Source of the DNA: Lepisosteus oculatus | Taxonomy: Eukaryota; Chordata; Actinopteri; Semionotiformes; Lepisosteidae | DNA length: 64,000 nucleotides | Reading direction: 5' to 3' | NCBI RefSeq assembly: GCF_040954835.1 | Contig: NC_090703.1 | Span: 16,877,444 to 16,941,443 of the forward strand | Part shown: piece by piece, positions 32,601 to 63,954 of the stretch | How positions within the stretch are numbered: position 1 is the stretch's first letter | Layout of the letters: each line of letters starts with the position of its first letter | The notes under the pieces: generated by a model | What the model saw: only the letters and a program-made list of their open reading frames with translations | Told to the model about the DNA's origin: nothing | The model's database searches: none | Position numbers and translations under genes: made by a program

Positions 32601-34786
32601 ACATGATTTGCTTTAAGTGTGCATAACTACACTGCCTGTTATTAAATCTCTTCAGTGCCTTTAATAAACACCAATTTGGATGATGCCTTCAATATACAGC
32701 AAAATAACAGCAATTAGATAGGATTACATTATAAAAATGTGTTCATAATTGAAATTGCTGCCAATTTCTAAAGTATATCTGGTATACTAAACAAAAAGAT
32801 TGATCCTCCTGTTTGTAGTTTTGTACTTTCGATGTCCCACATCTGCAATGCAGTTCTTTCATTATTTCATTTTTACCTCTTCACCAATCTGTACAACAGA
32901 TTCTGTGGTTAAGGAATTTCCCATGACCAACAGATTCAAAAGGTGGTGTAATGAAGATCATAATAAAGGCTGCAAATGACAAGAGGCCGTCCAGCTCATT
33001 AGGCCTCTTTGGTAGGAAATTGATCAGCCATTTCTTGAAAGAAACTAGGGTAGGGGCTTCAACACTATAACTGGGTCATTTGTTCCATTCCCTCACAATC
33101 CTTTGGGTAAAAAGATGTTCCTGTTCTTGGATTTTAAATGTACTGTACACAATATTCAGAATGAGACCTTTCTAGTGCATAGATTGTGTACTGTATAATT
33201 GTGGCTTAGACAGCAACATTGAAAGACCCAGGAAGCTATCAAGTTTGAAAAGCATCAATTGTAAAACTGACTGAAGAATTAATGTCCAATAAATGATACC
33301 TGGTCATTTGTTTAATTTACAAATCACTTTTACTTTTTTAATTATCCTTTTATTCATGATGTCATTCATTTTTGTTACTTATTCTCTACTTTGAAATGAA
33401 TAGGTTATAATGTCAAATGTTTTATTTACTGTAAGTATTGTATTATGTAACATTTGTATTATGCTGCTTAATCATAGTTTGTTGATTTTATGTTGGATGT
33501 ATTTCATAAGGATATTGAGTAAATATGTATATGTCATATTTAGATTTTTAAGGTAGTGGCTAGAATGTGATAACCTGAATTGCATGGACCTGCTGAACTT
33601 CAGTTTCGAGGGTCTGACAGGCAATTTTTGTCCTGTGTATTCATATCCATTTCCACTAGATGGCTCTGTTACACTTCAATGTCGAGATAACGTTGAGGGA
33701 GTGTACTGGTGCACATTGGCTGCTTTTGCATCATCCTGGAGGGAATACTTGTTAAATTAACCTTACTAATGTAAATGTCATTGAAACTAAATTGAGTTGT
33801 AGGTATGAGAAAGACACGTTTCAATTTTTTTCTCCAAAATTAGACATTTTATTTTTTCTTGTTAAAGTTGTTAAATTAGCATTTTCCACCAGTTTCACAA
33901 GTTAGTGCACGTCAGTACCCATGGACTGGATAATGTGTAATGCAGTGTCCATCCATAAGAAGGTCGCAAAATCGACCAAAGTAACTATTGGCCAATAAGT
34001 CTCTTATTACGCATAAGGTTACTAATAATCAAGAAAACCATAATTTGTAGAACATTTAATAAAAATCCTAGATTCCCAAGTTTTCAAAAGATTGTGGAAT
34101 GGCTACATTAGATATTAATTTATACTTTGTTGCAATATTTTTCTTGCTATCACGTTACAATGAAGTCGGCCATATTAAAAACATTTTTTTAAGTCAAAGC
34201 TTGAACGATTGTTCCAGGAGTGAAAAGAGGCTTCCAACACAGTATAGTGCTACCAGGGGAATTGCATTGCGTGCCTGGGAATAATTAACCAAATTTGCCC
34301 GACTCTCCAGAGAAGCAGAATCTATAGGCAAGTAACCGATTCGCAGTCTGCTCCTGCTGATGTATGATCTTTCAGCCTCCTAAAGCAATGCAGCTCAAAA
34401 GGCGCACCCCCACCCCAAAATGGCACAATGTGATTTTTAACAGACCGCTGCGATATTCGTCAACAAAAACTTAAAACTGTTTGGTTTCGGGCAAAATCTA
34501 TACTGGGATGAACCAGATAGTGGTTGTATTCAGACCCATTTAGGTAATAAAATAAAAAGCATACTGAAGGCTTGAACCTACTGTACAGCAATGTATGACA
34601 CAAGAACAGTTAAAGAAATATATTCATCGTTATACCGCATCTGGAATACTGCACACCTGGTGTCGCCATCGTTTTTGGAAGGCAGAATAAAATATTCACT
34701 CGTAGTTTTCAATTACACGAACCAATATGGAACGCTTCAAAACAATATTAGTAAACTTCAAATTGAAATTACGGAACATTCATATT
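32601..34786. other. KNL1-RAD51 intergenic region
   Basis: No gene is seen. At about 32975-33130 there is a probable old interspersed repeat (a GGCCGTCCAGCTCATTAGG-like start and a TTCAACACTATAACTGGG segment that resembles a common fish repeat). A CTCF-like site lies at 33653-33664. Short open frames near 34100 and 34590 have no recognisable product. Confidence 0.55.
33653..33664 (+). promoter_or_regulatory. CTCF-like site
   Basis: CCACTAGATGGC matches every position of the CTCF core consensus CCASYAGRKGGC. It lies between the KNL1 3' end and the RAD51 promoter, a plausible insulator position. Occupancy cannot be judged from sequence. Confidence 0.5.
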
Positions 34787-34887
34787 TGGGGACCTGCTCC
34801 TTTAAGAAAGGCGAAAACGTCATCACGCACGGACGCTTGGTGGTGCGCGGGAGTTTCTGAATTCCACGAACAGGAAGAAAGCGGGAG
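34787..34887 (+). promoter_or_regulatory. RAD51: RAD51 promoter and non-coding first exon
   Basis: A locally CG-containing stretch ends GCGGGAG before a donor GTGAGT at 34888. It includes AGGCGAAAAC (E2F-like), ACGTCATCACG (CRE-like) and GTGCGCGGGAG. The transcription start is not defined, but the position and donor fit the non-coding first exon found in other vertebrate RAD51 genes. Confidence 0.6.
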
Positions 34888-35881
34888 GTGAGTTTGTCAA
34901 TAACATTGCAGATCAGAGAAACAAAAAAAAGTTTGTGTTTAATGATTTCAAAGTGACATTCAAGTCACGGTATTATTCCCGAGGAATTACATTAGAAGCG
35001 CGTTGAAGATAGATTTAACATTCTTTTAAGTTGTCCAAAGGAGACAAAGGTACTGTACTATTCCTCAACACACGTCCAGGTTACATAACATTGTGTTGTT
35101 CCTTAATGTTTTTTTCAGAAGATTTACTGCAAACAGAGGGCTTGGAAGCTAAACTGGACCGTTATTAGTGATTTTCTTACCTGTTCTTCACTTAATAGCA
35201 TATAGGCCAATTTGGTTAGATTGACCATATTTAGATAGTGTAAGCGAACATTTGAAAATCTAGTTTCAATCTATGGCTTCATAATATGCAATACGTGTAT
35301 ATATCGGCTTACGTGACTTTAGTGTTTTTGTGATACGCCTTATAGTATTCCCTTCAGAACAGGGCCTCTGACTATTTGATCTAATCCTACAAAGGCGAGG
35401 TCTGTACTGAAATGCTAAATGCCACCGCTCACTCTACACTGTAGACTCGGTAGTGTGAACTCCTTCAGCTTCTGCATTTCTTCAGTGTTTGGCAAAAAGA
35501 CAACTGTCACGAGTTATGAATTAAGCGCATTTAAGCAACCTTGTGCATGTTTTATGCAGTTTGTTGGAACAGAAATTGTACGCCTGTTTATAAGTGTACC
35601 ACATTTGACCACATTGGTCAAAATATACTTTATTTTATATTAGCAGCCTTATATTTTAGTGGTCATTTTACTTGGCAATATGTACAGAATATCCTTATTC
35701 TGTGAGGTTTGATTGGAAGTCTAATAGTAGAAGTAGCATGGATGGTGATTTTACAAACGCTTTGTTTTGTTTTTTAACTTAGGCCTACTATAAAATGATC
35801 ACAAGTTAGCTTCTGCTAAGGGAAATTTGCCTTTAATATCAAACCCTCCCTGAATAAAACTAAGTTCATTTTTGAGCCCAT

Positions 35882-36140
35882 TTAATTCAGCCCAGATCTG
35901 GAGTGCTATCTGTGTGGAATTTGTATGTTCTTGCTGTGTTTGTGTGAGTTTCCTCTGGGTGCTCTGGCTTCTAGGAAAGTCAGTCCTTGGTGTGGATGTG
36001 TGCGTGTTTGTGTCTGCCTGGCGATGGACGGGCGTCCTGTCCAAGGTGTACCCTGCTTATTGCCTGCTGCTTTCAGAGATAAGCTCCGGCTCTCCCTCGA
36101 CCCTGCATTGGAAGAAATGGTCAGAAAATGGATGGGTAAT
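35882..36140 (+). mobile_element. SINE with L2-like tail next to RAD51 exon 2
   Basis: The block GTGCTATCTGTGTGGAA, then GCGATGGACGGGCGTCCTG, and a tail AAAATGGATGG identify the family. It lacks most of the tRNA-like head. It ends about 75 bp before the acceptor of the first coding exon of RAD51. Confidence 0.8.
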
Positions 36141-36216
36141 TGCTGCCCTCCTAGTCTTGAATGCTTACATTTAGTCTGTTTTGACATACTGTATACAGAC
36201 GCAAAGGTTTTCCAGA

Positions 36217-54457
<18,241 letters not shown>

Positions 54458-54985
54458 GCTGCTTGCAACTGTAGAACTTAGAAGCAGTTGTCAGAAATTA
54501 ACATTGGTCTTTTTTTTTGCATTAAGGACGCTATTTAACAGTTTGCATTGCTTGTCCAACATGATCTGTCGAAGATGATTTTTTACCCTTGTCAATTTTA
54601 CTCTTTGGAAAACACATGAGTGAACACATAGATGTGTGAAGGCCCTTTTATTGAAGAAATGGTAGTTCTTGCCTGTTTTGCTAAAGAAGTTTAATATTGA
54701 GATGTTCGGGCTAAGACAACAAAGGTGTATAATAGACTTTGCTGAAGAATTCATGTTGAATATTGTGCTCTGAAAAGGTAATGAATTACTATGTAGTTAC
54801 TGTTTTGGACAGAGAAAAGCAATGATAACTGCAAAATCTCGAAGACCTTGAGGTTTTCTTTATTTTTCCTCTGTAGGTATGGAAGGAAATTGTCATTTTT
54901 TTTGTTTCCCTTTTATGTTTTTGTTATATCACCTTCCTTTGTATATATATGATATACCCTATTAAATTTATTTTTAAACCACTAA
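54458..54985 (+). other. RAD51: RAD51 3' UTR
   Basis: Non-coding sequence after the stop reaches ATTAAA at 54961-54966, followed by a TG/T-rich stretch near 54990, a likely cleavage region. Confidence 0.6.
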
Positions 54986-54989
54986 TTTC

Positions 54990-57900
54990 AGGTTTGTTGT
55001 TTTCATTATTTTTAAGCGATTGTAAAGATAGTTTCTGATTTTACAGTTTTGTCTTGAAAGAACATTGTGTTCTTAAGATGTATGTTGGCCGATTGTCAAG
55101 TGTCTAGCATGCAACATACAATATTTTAAATTTCTCCTCAGACAAACTGCAGGGTCATTTTGTTATGGAGTATGTTTTTAAAAGTTACAACAACTCTAAA
55201 ATTCTGTGCTTTGTCTGTTTGGATATAACTTTTCAATGAATGACAATGAAATTCAACTGTATAATTTTCAATTTCATGCTGTTGGAGGGCTTAGGGAATG
55301 TAGACTTCAAACGTTTTATACAAAAAGTGCTGTATTTGTTTTCTCGCAATGTATGAATTAAGTGAAATCCAACAGAACTTTCTAACTATTTTGTTGTAGG
55401 GGTTTTATGTGGGATGTTGTTCTTTTAAAGGGTGTGTGCTGGTATTTATGCATGTGGAAGAAAAAAAACCTTTATGTTTATCTGTATTAAGATGATGATC
55501 AATAGGCTATAAAAACCATGCAAAGCAGTCTCACCACATAAACAACTACAGACACATCTCCCCTTGGAGCTCCTTCACTTAGATTTGATTGTTTTGCTGA
55601 AATGCTGTCAGCATTCTTAGGGCACTCGGAACAATCTTATTTTACTCTTAATTATTGTACCCCTTTCAATCCCGATTTGCCACCGCACACACAAAACTCT
55701 GAGACATCCCTTAGTTGTGGGCTGTAACATCTGTTGTACAGCCTGTAGGAATTAAGTCGCAGTGATACACATTGCTCAGTGCATAACTAACCCAGGAAAG
55801 GAGAAAATTACATCAGGTTCTTGTTTATAGCAATATCCTGGTGTTGTCATGTTGTTGAATGAAAAAAAAATGCTGTCTTAAATCATTGAATTTAATGTGT
55901 TACCAATAATGTGTATCATAAGATGGCTTCATTTTATATTTATAGCAGTGTGTGGTCAGTACCAGAATGCATTTGTGGTTTTTCATAATGACTGGGGCTG
56001 CATTTCAACAAAAAGGATTTGTGTTTAGTCCTGCTTTAGATACAGTGCCTAAGCTGAAATACTGTGCTTGATGTAGTACTGATCCATGTTTGCCTATCAT
56101 TACAGCAAATCGCTGCTCTTGCTTTAGAGTTATTTCACCATCTACAGTATATGCATTACCTTTTTGTCAGCATCAACTGAGGTCCAGACAATAGTGTTAA
56201 AGGTATTGTAATTTGTTTTTGTTTAAAATACTTAAATATGATAAATTAACACTCACACTTTTTTGGCATTAATTAAACAATGAATATCCAAAAATTTATG
56301 AAAGGATTTACACAGTAGTCAGGGCCTCTTTTTACTGTTTTAAATCCCCTGCCGATTTACACCTCTGATAGTCACTTTAACCTGTCAGGAATTGATGACA
56401 TTGAAACATAGAGCTTTTTTTTAGCTGACCTCTGACATTCTTTTTTTTTTTAATATGTCAAATTTAACCTGTCACACCAAACATAGAATGTGTATCCCAT
56501 CACTCAGGTTACTCCACAATAATAATATAAAATGAATGTTGTTGTTTTTTCTCATGTATGACGTTGAAAATCCCACAGTACACTCGTTTGTCTGAAGGCA
56601 CTCTGCCATGGTGCGGCACATTGTTTAGAAAATGCCTTAGGGGTCTTCCAGTAAGAAAAAAACATTAAGAAAAGCTCTACACGAATTGTATCACAATATT
56701 AAAACATGAGAGTCCAACTAAAACATTTTGGCAATATTTCAACCTCTATTCTTTTCCATTAATCCCATCTTTAATTCTTAAAAATATTTTACAAGTACTA
56801 GAGATACATTATCACTGATAAGTAGGTTACAGAGCAGACTTTTTTTATGAGCAGATGTAGGTAAGGACTTAATGTTTCAATTTGCCTTGTTCTGTTGTTT
56901 TTGTTGGTTTTACTAATTAGTAGTTTTCAGGTAAATCTGCTTATTCATTTTTCTAATTGTTACATGATAACACATTAAAGGTTTGGAAAATGTTCAGATG
57001 TTATTAATTGAGGCTTTGTGGTGAAAAATGCATGGTTAATCTGCCTCACGTATGCTAATTGTGTACTGTACAGTGAATCATTGACATCAAGCATTCTCTT
57101 CATGCATTTCGCATAGTTCCTCACCCTGGTAAACACTGCATTAGTCTCTAAACTCCAGCTGACCTGAAACACAAGTGTACCAAAGTGTTATCTGTTCCTA
57201 AAAAGCAGCAAACCCAGATTTGGAGTGACACATTTCCCTGTAACCAGACGGGAGGGGCGCTGTATTGTCTGTCTTATGAAATAAGAATGAAAGAAATTAC
57301 AGCCACGCAAAGCTTCACTTGGCATTTTGTCCCTTTGCGGTGAAGTCAGCCATGAATGTGTGAACCATTTCCAGAATGTAACTTTCTAAAAAAAAAAACA
57401 ATGTGCTGTGACTTACTAATTGTACAACCGGGGTTAAAGGAGCCTGCTGGAAGGTGAGAAGGTGACAGAGCGGCAGAGGGGAGAAACATGGTCACGAAAG
57501 AAAACAAACCAAGCTGGAATAGGGCATGGTTCTCACGCACAGACTAGTCATGTATCTTGTCATGCAATCGCCGCCCTGTCACTGCGTATTAATGCTGACA
57601 GAGGCATTAGGCTGGTGCAGATCAGGACGAGACTGAGGTATGCCAAGACAAAAACTGCTCAAGGACAAAATCACTGTATTTCTATTTTTCAATATTGTGT
57701 CAGTCTTGAGTGAGTCAGTTATGTGGTGTTCCAACATTAAAACACCATTAAACCATGAGTGAATTTTACAGCCTTTGAGTCAGTGTAGCCAATGGGTTTG
57801 TGTCATTGTGAACAAACCCCCGTTTTCCGCTAAACTAAATAGGCAATTATGTATTGTTTATTGCATGTTGTCCAGAGTCTGGTGCATGTCAAGTAATCTC

Positions 57901-60900
57901 TTCTCTTTTTTCTAGATTTATGTCAACATCCCCGAAAAAAAAAAAATCTGTGTGACATTCGTTACATATATTGGTCAAATGTTCACATTCCAGAAGTCTG
58001 TTCTATCATGTTTTGATACTGACGAGAAAAAAATGGTTTATATCTGATCTGTTTCTCTCACCTTTTTTGAAATAAAAAAATAGTTTGTAACAGGAAATGA
58101 ACTCAGCTCAATCTTTGTATTTTCACTATTGAGGTTATTTTTCTTTTTTTTATCATTGTTACATATTGTAAGCCTCAGAGACAGTGGCTTTTTTAGAGCC
58201 AACAAATTTGACCCCAGTAATCTTTTAATATTTTCTTCATAAGAAGACGATTCAAGTTTGGATAAAAGGAGTGCAACAAATAAATCATAGCAAGTCAAAA
58301 CCAAACAATAACTTTAAAAGAGTGTCAGATGGGCCTAGCATAGGTGGTCTGCTCCAGATGTGTAGTACAATATATCTTTGCCTCCAGAAATGCATATGGA
58401 ACGCATTGTGCAAGTCATTCCCTTATGACTGTGGTGTGAGAAACTATGTGGCTGGCAAGACAGCTGATTCTGTTCAGGAACAAGAGAAATGTGAAATTTA
58501 TCACCTTTGTGGGATTTTTGGCAAATTTAGAGGTCAGAACTTCCCGGCTGGCTTCGGGTATGTATCTTGTGGCCTGTATGTCACAAGTAATGTCTGTGGT
58601 TGTCTGACAGGAGGAATAATAAATTATGCTCATGGTGATGGTCTTCCTGTGGAGTAAAATGATTCACCTTGTGGTTCTGTAATGAATAGTCTCCCAATGG
58701 ACCATTGAACAAATAAGGAATTATTTGCTGCCCATTTGGATGCATAAATACAAAACACTTTTAACTGTGCTACATCAGTAAACAATTCAGTAAGGGCACA
58801 ATCCCTCAAGACTTAAATACATTTTGCTTCAGTATATACAGCCCTTATACTGTATATAACCTAACATTCATCTACGGTTTGGGGGATTTTTTATACTTTT
58901 CTGGGGAGACAGCACACAACTTAAGGGAGTCTTTAAGGGAAGATTATAAAGATTTTTCATTTGACCTTTACTAGTAGAAACTCCAGTCCCTGAACTCCAA
59001 AATGAAGCAGCTTTTAAATCTTTTTAAATTATGACTTGCTTTAGACCTGGGGACAGCATTGGTTAATTAACACATCGGTGATAAATTAATTTGTTCTATT
59101 GCATGATTAATTGCTCAGGTGGAATCAAAAGAAAAATAACCTATAGCCTTTGATGATCAGATTTCAAGTATATCCTAAACAGATATCCCAATTGAACATT
59201 CAACAATATTCAGGACAGGTAAAAACAGAATGATATAGTGAACAGACTACATACCCAAAAACAATAATATCTGGTCTGTCTACGTAACTTAGCATTGTTG
59301 CACAAGTTAATGTCTCTTAACCTTAATAAGGAGGCTATGCAAGAACAAAACGTGTGTTCAAAATGCATTACAAATGTGTTTTAATGCATTTTGAAAATTT
59401 TAAAAGAGAAAAAAATAATACCAGCAAGAGGATAGTCTTTCTGTTGTGAACCATACAGTATGTGTGATTCTTTTAATTGTTGCTGCCAGAGGACATTTTA
59501 AAATATTCCTTCCTAACTTTCTAGTTAAGAACACCATCTTCATAACTAGTAGCAGAAATGTATAATTAAGAGTTGACAAACATTTGCTTATACTGTATGT
59601 GTGTGTTTTGGGAAGTGAGGGTAGGTTGTGTTAATCTGTAAAACATATTCTTGTGGCTTCTCTCAGATAGATACTTATTTTCTAGAATATTTTAAAGGAT
59701 TTCTTCACATTTAAAATACTCACAAATCTTATCTAAAGGACTGTGAATCTTAGAATTTTTAAATCAAAAGTCAACGCTTTCCTTTACTTGAAATGTAATT
59801 TCTGTTGCTACCAATTGAGAGCGGTATATCTCAAGCAAAATTCAGCCACATTGAGAGGCAATTTCAAATAATCCTTAAGTGGACCATTTACTGTAAATCT
59901 TCTCTCTTGTTTATTTGAGGATCAAACGTCAAAGAAATAAGATATGTACAGATTATAATTGCTGTCTTTTTATGTGACAGATGTTTAAAACAGGCAGATG
60001 AAGGGTTGACGTGCTCTTTTACTGCACCTGCTGTGTGATGTCTTACAGACTCAAAGAAACTCAGGAATAACAATACTCACTATGAAATGAGTGCTATTGT
60101 AATGATGATGTGTGAAGAGTTGCTTTCATACCATATGTCCCTATAAATATATGGTGTGATAGTTTCAATTATTAAAAATCCCTAGTGTACTACAAATACA
60201 TTTGTGCCCATGGTCCAGTGTTAACTGTCCCCAAGCAAAGTTTTCCCACACTTCCATGTTTACACTCCATTAATCCTAACTGTAAAAAAAACAAACCTTT
60301 TTCCAGTCCAAGGACTCCTACCTGGATAGAAGGAGAGACAGGGGACCACATTAGATTTTGACCTATCTCCTGTCACTTTTTTGCATATCATATTTTACAT
60401 TCATTGATTTAAATGCCTAATAATGCTGATGTTTATGCTGGTGATTAAATATCAATGAATTTACAGGATAACAAAACTCATTGTAATCATTCCACATACA
60501 TTCGTGGGGAGATGGAGGATGATGGACAGAGCCCCAGATTGCTCTCTGGCTGGATTCTTGAAAGTTATTTGTTTTTCATGTAATCTGGGGCAGAAAATCC
60601 ACTTTCACACAAAACATGTTGTTGCAAAGGATGACAAGGCCCCTCACTGTCGTTGTGCTCAGCTGGAGGAAATCCTCCTGGCAACAAATCCGGCACTAGA
60701 TGAGAGGCCTGGAGCCATAAATGTTCCTGTATATGCTGTTTGAGGAGAGTTCAGTCAGTAGGTTCTCCTCAAGGGCTGTCAAATATAACCCTTCTGATGC
60801 ATTTTTCTTAAATGCAAACTGCCTCCAGTTGTTTTGTCCCATCACCAGTAGTCAACCTCTAAAAAAAGAACCTGTGACATTGAAGTTCAAGTTCCTCCAA

Positions 60901-61376
60901 GTGTCCAAGTATTGCACTTATCACCTTGGCTGTGAGTGCTGCACTATCAGCCAACTATTCCACTGACGAAAAATTGCACCCTCCACCACTTAATCTTTTT
61001 TAGAAAGTCATCCATTTCGTCATACAGTTGAATGGCATGTAAATTGCGGCCCTGCAGTCAAGTAAGAGTTAGCATTTTTGGAGTTAGAGTTATAAAATAA
61101 AGCATTTGTTCTTTACTAACAGGTCGAAAAATGTATTATATATAATTGTTTTTTTTTCTTGCCAGAAAAATTTGTCTTGCAAAAATATTTTTCGAAAATC
61201 ACCATTCTGTCTCATCAATATACCTGCATGTAAACCATAGAATCCTGCAGTTAGAAAATGTGTTCTACAGCATGTAGACAAAATAAATCCTCACAGAACC
61301 AGAAGCTGGAAACCCACATTATGTTTAAAAGATCTGTGTACTGTAAAAGGTTATAAAGAAGCCTGTTTTTCTCAGC
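54990..61376. other. Region downstream of RAD51 without recognised genes
   Basis: No gene-like exon series is visible on either strand. A G+C-richer segment at about 57180-57720 may be conserved non-coding DNA. A 128-codon frame at 58271-58657 and others near 60504-60966 have no recognisable product. A 14-bp perfect hairpin lies at 59357-59395. Confidence 0.5.
59357..59395. repeat. 14-bp perfect inverted repeat
   Basis: TTCAAAATGCATTA (59357-59370) and TAATGCATTTTGAA (59382-59395) are perfect reverse complements with an 11-nt spacer. Each arm contains ATGCAT. Confidence 0.8.
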
Positions 61377-61707
61377 TCATAGTTTACAGAGTTTAGACAC
61401 CTTCATTAAAATTAAGTAATTTAGAACTGCTTCCAATGTCTTTAAATTACTTGACCAGTCTGCACTATGTATGACAACATCATCCATATACAGTATATTA
61501 TATTGCTGCAGTGTAGGTATGCTATATGTGAACCAGAAGGTACCACAGTAGGGAAATACTGTCCTGAGTAGTGCAAAAAACAGCTTTAGGGTTTTCTGTG
61601 TCAGTGACACTTGCCAAATACCCCTTAGTTAGGGGTATTGATAGCATGTCTCTTGGCTTCTGGCAGCTTTTATTTGAAAAAAGATTTTTAAACCTTGTGA
61701 TTATCAC
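61377..61707 (-). pseudogene. Degenerate Ty3/Gypsy reverse-transcriptase fragment
   Basis: Two overlapping minus-strand frames show motifs of a Gypsy-type reverse transcriptase in the right order: LTKGYLASV with PKAVF about 11 residues later (61522-61707), then YMDDVVIHSADW (61377-61610), where the DD pair is the polymerase active site. A frameshift separates the parts and no gag, integrase or LTR is recognised beside it. It is a dead fossil. Confidence 0.75.
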
Positions 61708-63954
61708 TTCATTTCAAACAGAATAAGTTCTCTTTCCCATGACTGAAATTGTGGAGTTAAGGCAGAACCATGCCTCCACTTCAGATTTGTATATTTTACT
61801 AATTTCCAAGTAATATCACTACAACCTAGCAGTCTGGAAAACAAAGCCAGAAATCATCATTAAGTACAGAGTAAGTCCATTATTTTTTAAAAGCTAAAGC
61901 ACTTTAGTTACATTTAATACTGTATGTGCAATTTTCATGCTGGAAATTTTTGAGAGTTGCAGTAGCAAAAGGACAATTTTATAAACACAATAAAGTTACT
62001 ATTTATATCCTTGCACTAGATAGGATTTTAAATGTCATTTACCTAAGGTTGTTAGGAGGTCACTTCTTCCTGTTTAGCTTGAAATACTAAAAGCAATTAG
62101 CAAAGAAAAATGCTGCAGTGCCAATATTATTTGAAAAAAAAGTTGCAGTTTTCTTCTATTCAGATTTCATTTTTGTTTTCTATTTTTGGTATTAGAAGCT
62201 GGCAAAGACTTAAACAGTACTTTTAGCAGAAAACTTGAATGCCAGAGAGTTATGGAAAAATGAGATTGTGTGGTCTTACCTTATTTTTATGGATGAATGA
62301 GTGACTTTCTCATTTAATTGCTTCTTGCAAACAAATTTTGTGATAAACAAATGAAGCAGTCAACAATGTAATTAGTTTCACTTGTTATTGCAAGCACAAC
62401 ACTGAGGATGGGGAAATATTATTATTAACATTTTTGGTTTATAAACTAAAAAGACAGTTAAAGGATTTTTTTTTCTTTGACAACAGGATTAAGTGTGCTC
62501 TTCTATTACATCTTGCATCTGAAGCAAATAACTCAATACATTTTTGGACAAATCTTCATTCTGAAGTTAACCATTAAGAAAACAGACCATTTTTAAAATT
62601 AAATAAACTCAAAATATGAACACAAAACTTGCAGTGCATTTGTATACTGCCTTCAGACTGAGATTATTTATTTTCTCTCTGGGTTTGTAATCAGAGATAA
62701 TGTGACCTAGAAAATAAAAATGAGAGAAAGGACTGAATCCACACTTTAAAGGGTTGCCAGGCTTCACCTCTGGAAACACAAAAGGCCACAGTTGTCCTTC
62801 AGTGAGGCCTAATTAAAGCTTTTGGACTTGTATACTGACTGATAGAATACCAGAGTTTGGTTGTCAGTGTAAATACACTGTTATAATGTACAGGGGCATA
62901 GAGGGAAGACAGAGAAAATAAAACAGAGGAGCAGATAGAGAGAGAACAAGGAACATCACAATCACGCTCCTCTTCCTCAAGGCTTGTTCCATGCAAGAGC
63001 ACCTTGTTCTGATCAGTTTTGGGGACCATATGCTGGCTAGGTAATTTTACATGAACATTATGCTGTATAATATAAACATCATTATCGAGTGCTGATTTTC
63101 TGTGTTGTAGAATACTCACACTCAAAAAGGTTCTTTCCCATTCGGTTTTAGGCAATCATGTTGCAAGTCAGGAGATTTAGTTTTGTTTAGAATCCATTTA
63201 TTAGGAAAAAAGGGCTTTCTTTTTGACTTAAGTATTATAAAACATTATAACTTGCATAGAGCTTATGAATTTAGTTTTACATAATTTGAGCTGATTGACT
63301 CAGTTATTCATTCCAAATCCTAAAAGACTGTTTTTTTTTTTAGGACAGCTAAAGGAACATTCCAGAAGACAAAAGTACAGAAATCTGTCTTGTGCTGTGA
63401 TGTCAGGAGAAGATGATGTTTCATTATGAAATGCATTTAAAAAGAGTAGCAATACTGTAAATTGAGTAAGCTCTTTCCTCAGCTGAAGCCCATTCTCTGG
63501 AACGGAATTGTAAAACTCCCTGGTGAGCTCCAATCCTTTTAATCCCTTTGAACCTAGCTGAGCTGAAAATGACATTCAGGAGATTAGACACCCATATACT
63601 AATTTCCAGTGAAGATAATGTCTATTTCCACTGCTAAAAAAAGCAGTTGGTTGCTTGAGCTGCTGTTAGCTTTAAGAATGTCATAAGATTGAGCAAACAT
63701 CAGAGTTTGTTTCAAATTAGTGTCTATACTGGCCAGGTTTTCAGATGAGACTGTTCCCCTTAGTTCATTTCTTAATAATTTCACCAGGAGACAAAATCAA
63801 GTTGTGGGTCTAGAACATGTCTTTCTGTTTACCATATTTATGAATGTTCTTCTGTTTCTATCATAGCATTTCATCGCAGTCTTGTAGTTAGCTGACTTCC
63901 AAAAATTGTTTCCAGTTCTAACACATGGGATTCAAACAGTAAAAGCGAACAGTG
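61708..63954. other. AT-rich region without recognised features
   Basis: No gene is recognised. A minus-strand frame of 118 codons at 62799-63155 lacks identifiable motifs and is probably chance or an old repeat. Confidence 0.4.

Noticed and set aside
62799-63155. 118-codon minus-strand frame
   Set aside because: No motif, splice signal or compositional support; probably chance or an unrecognised old repeat.
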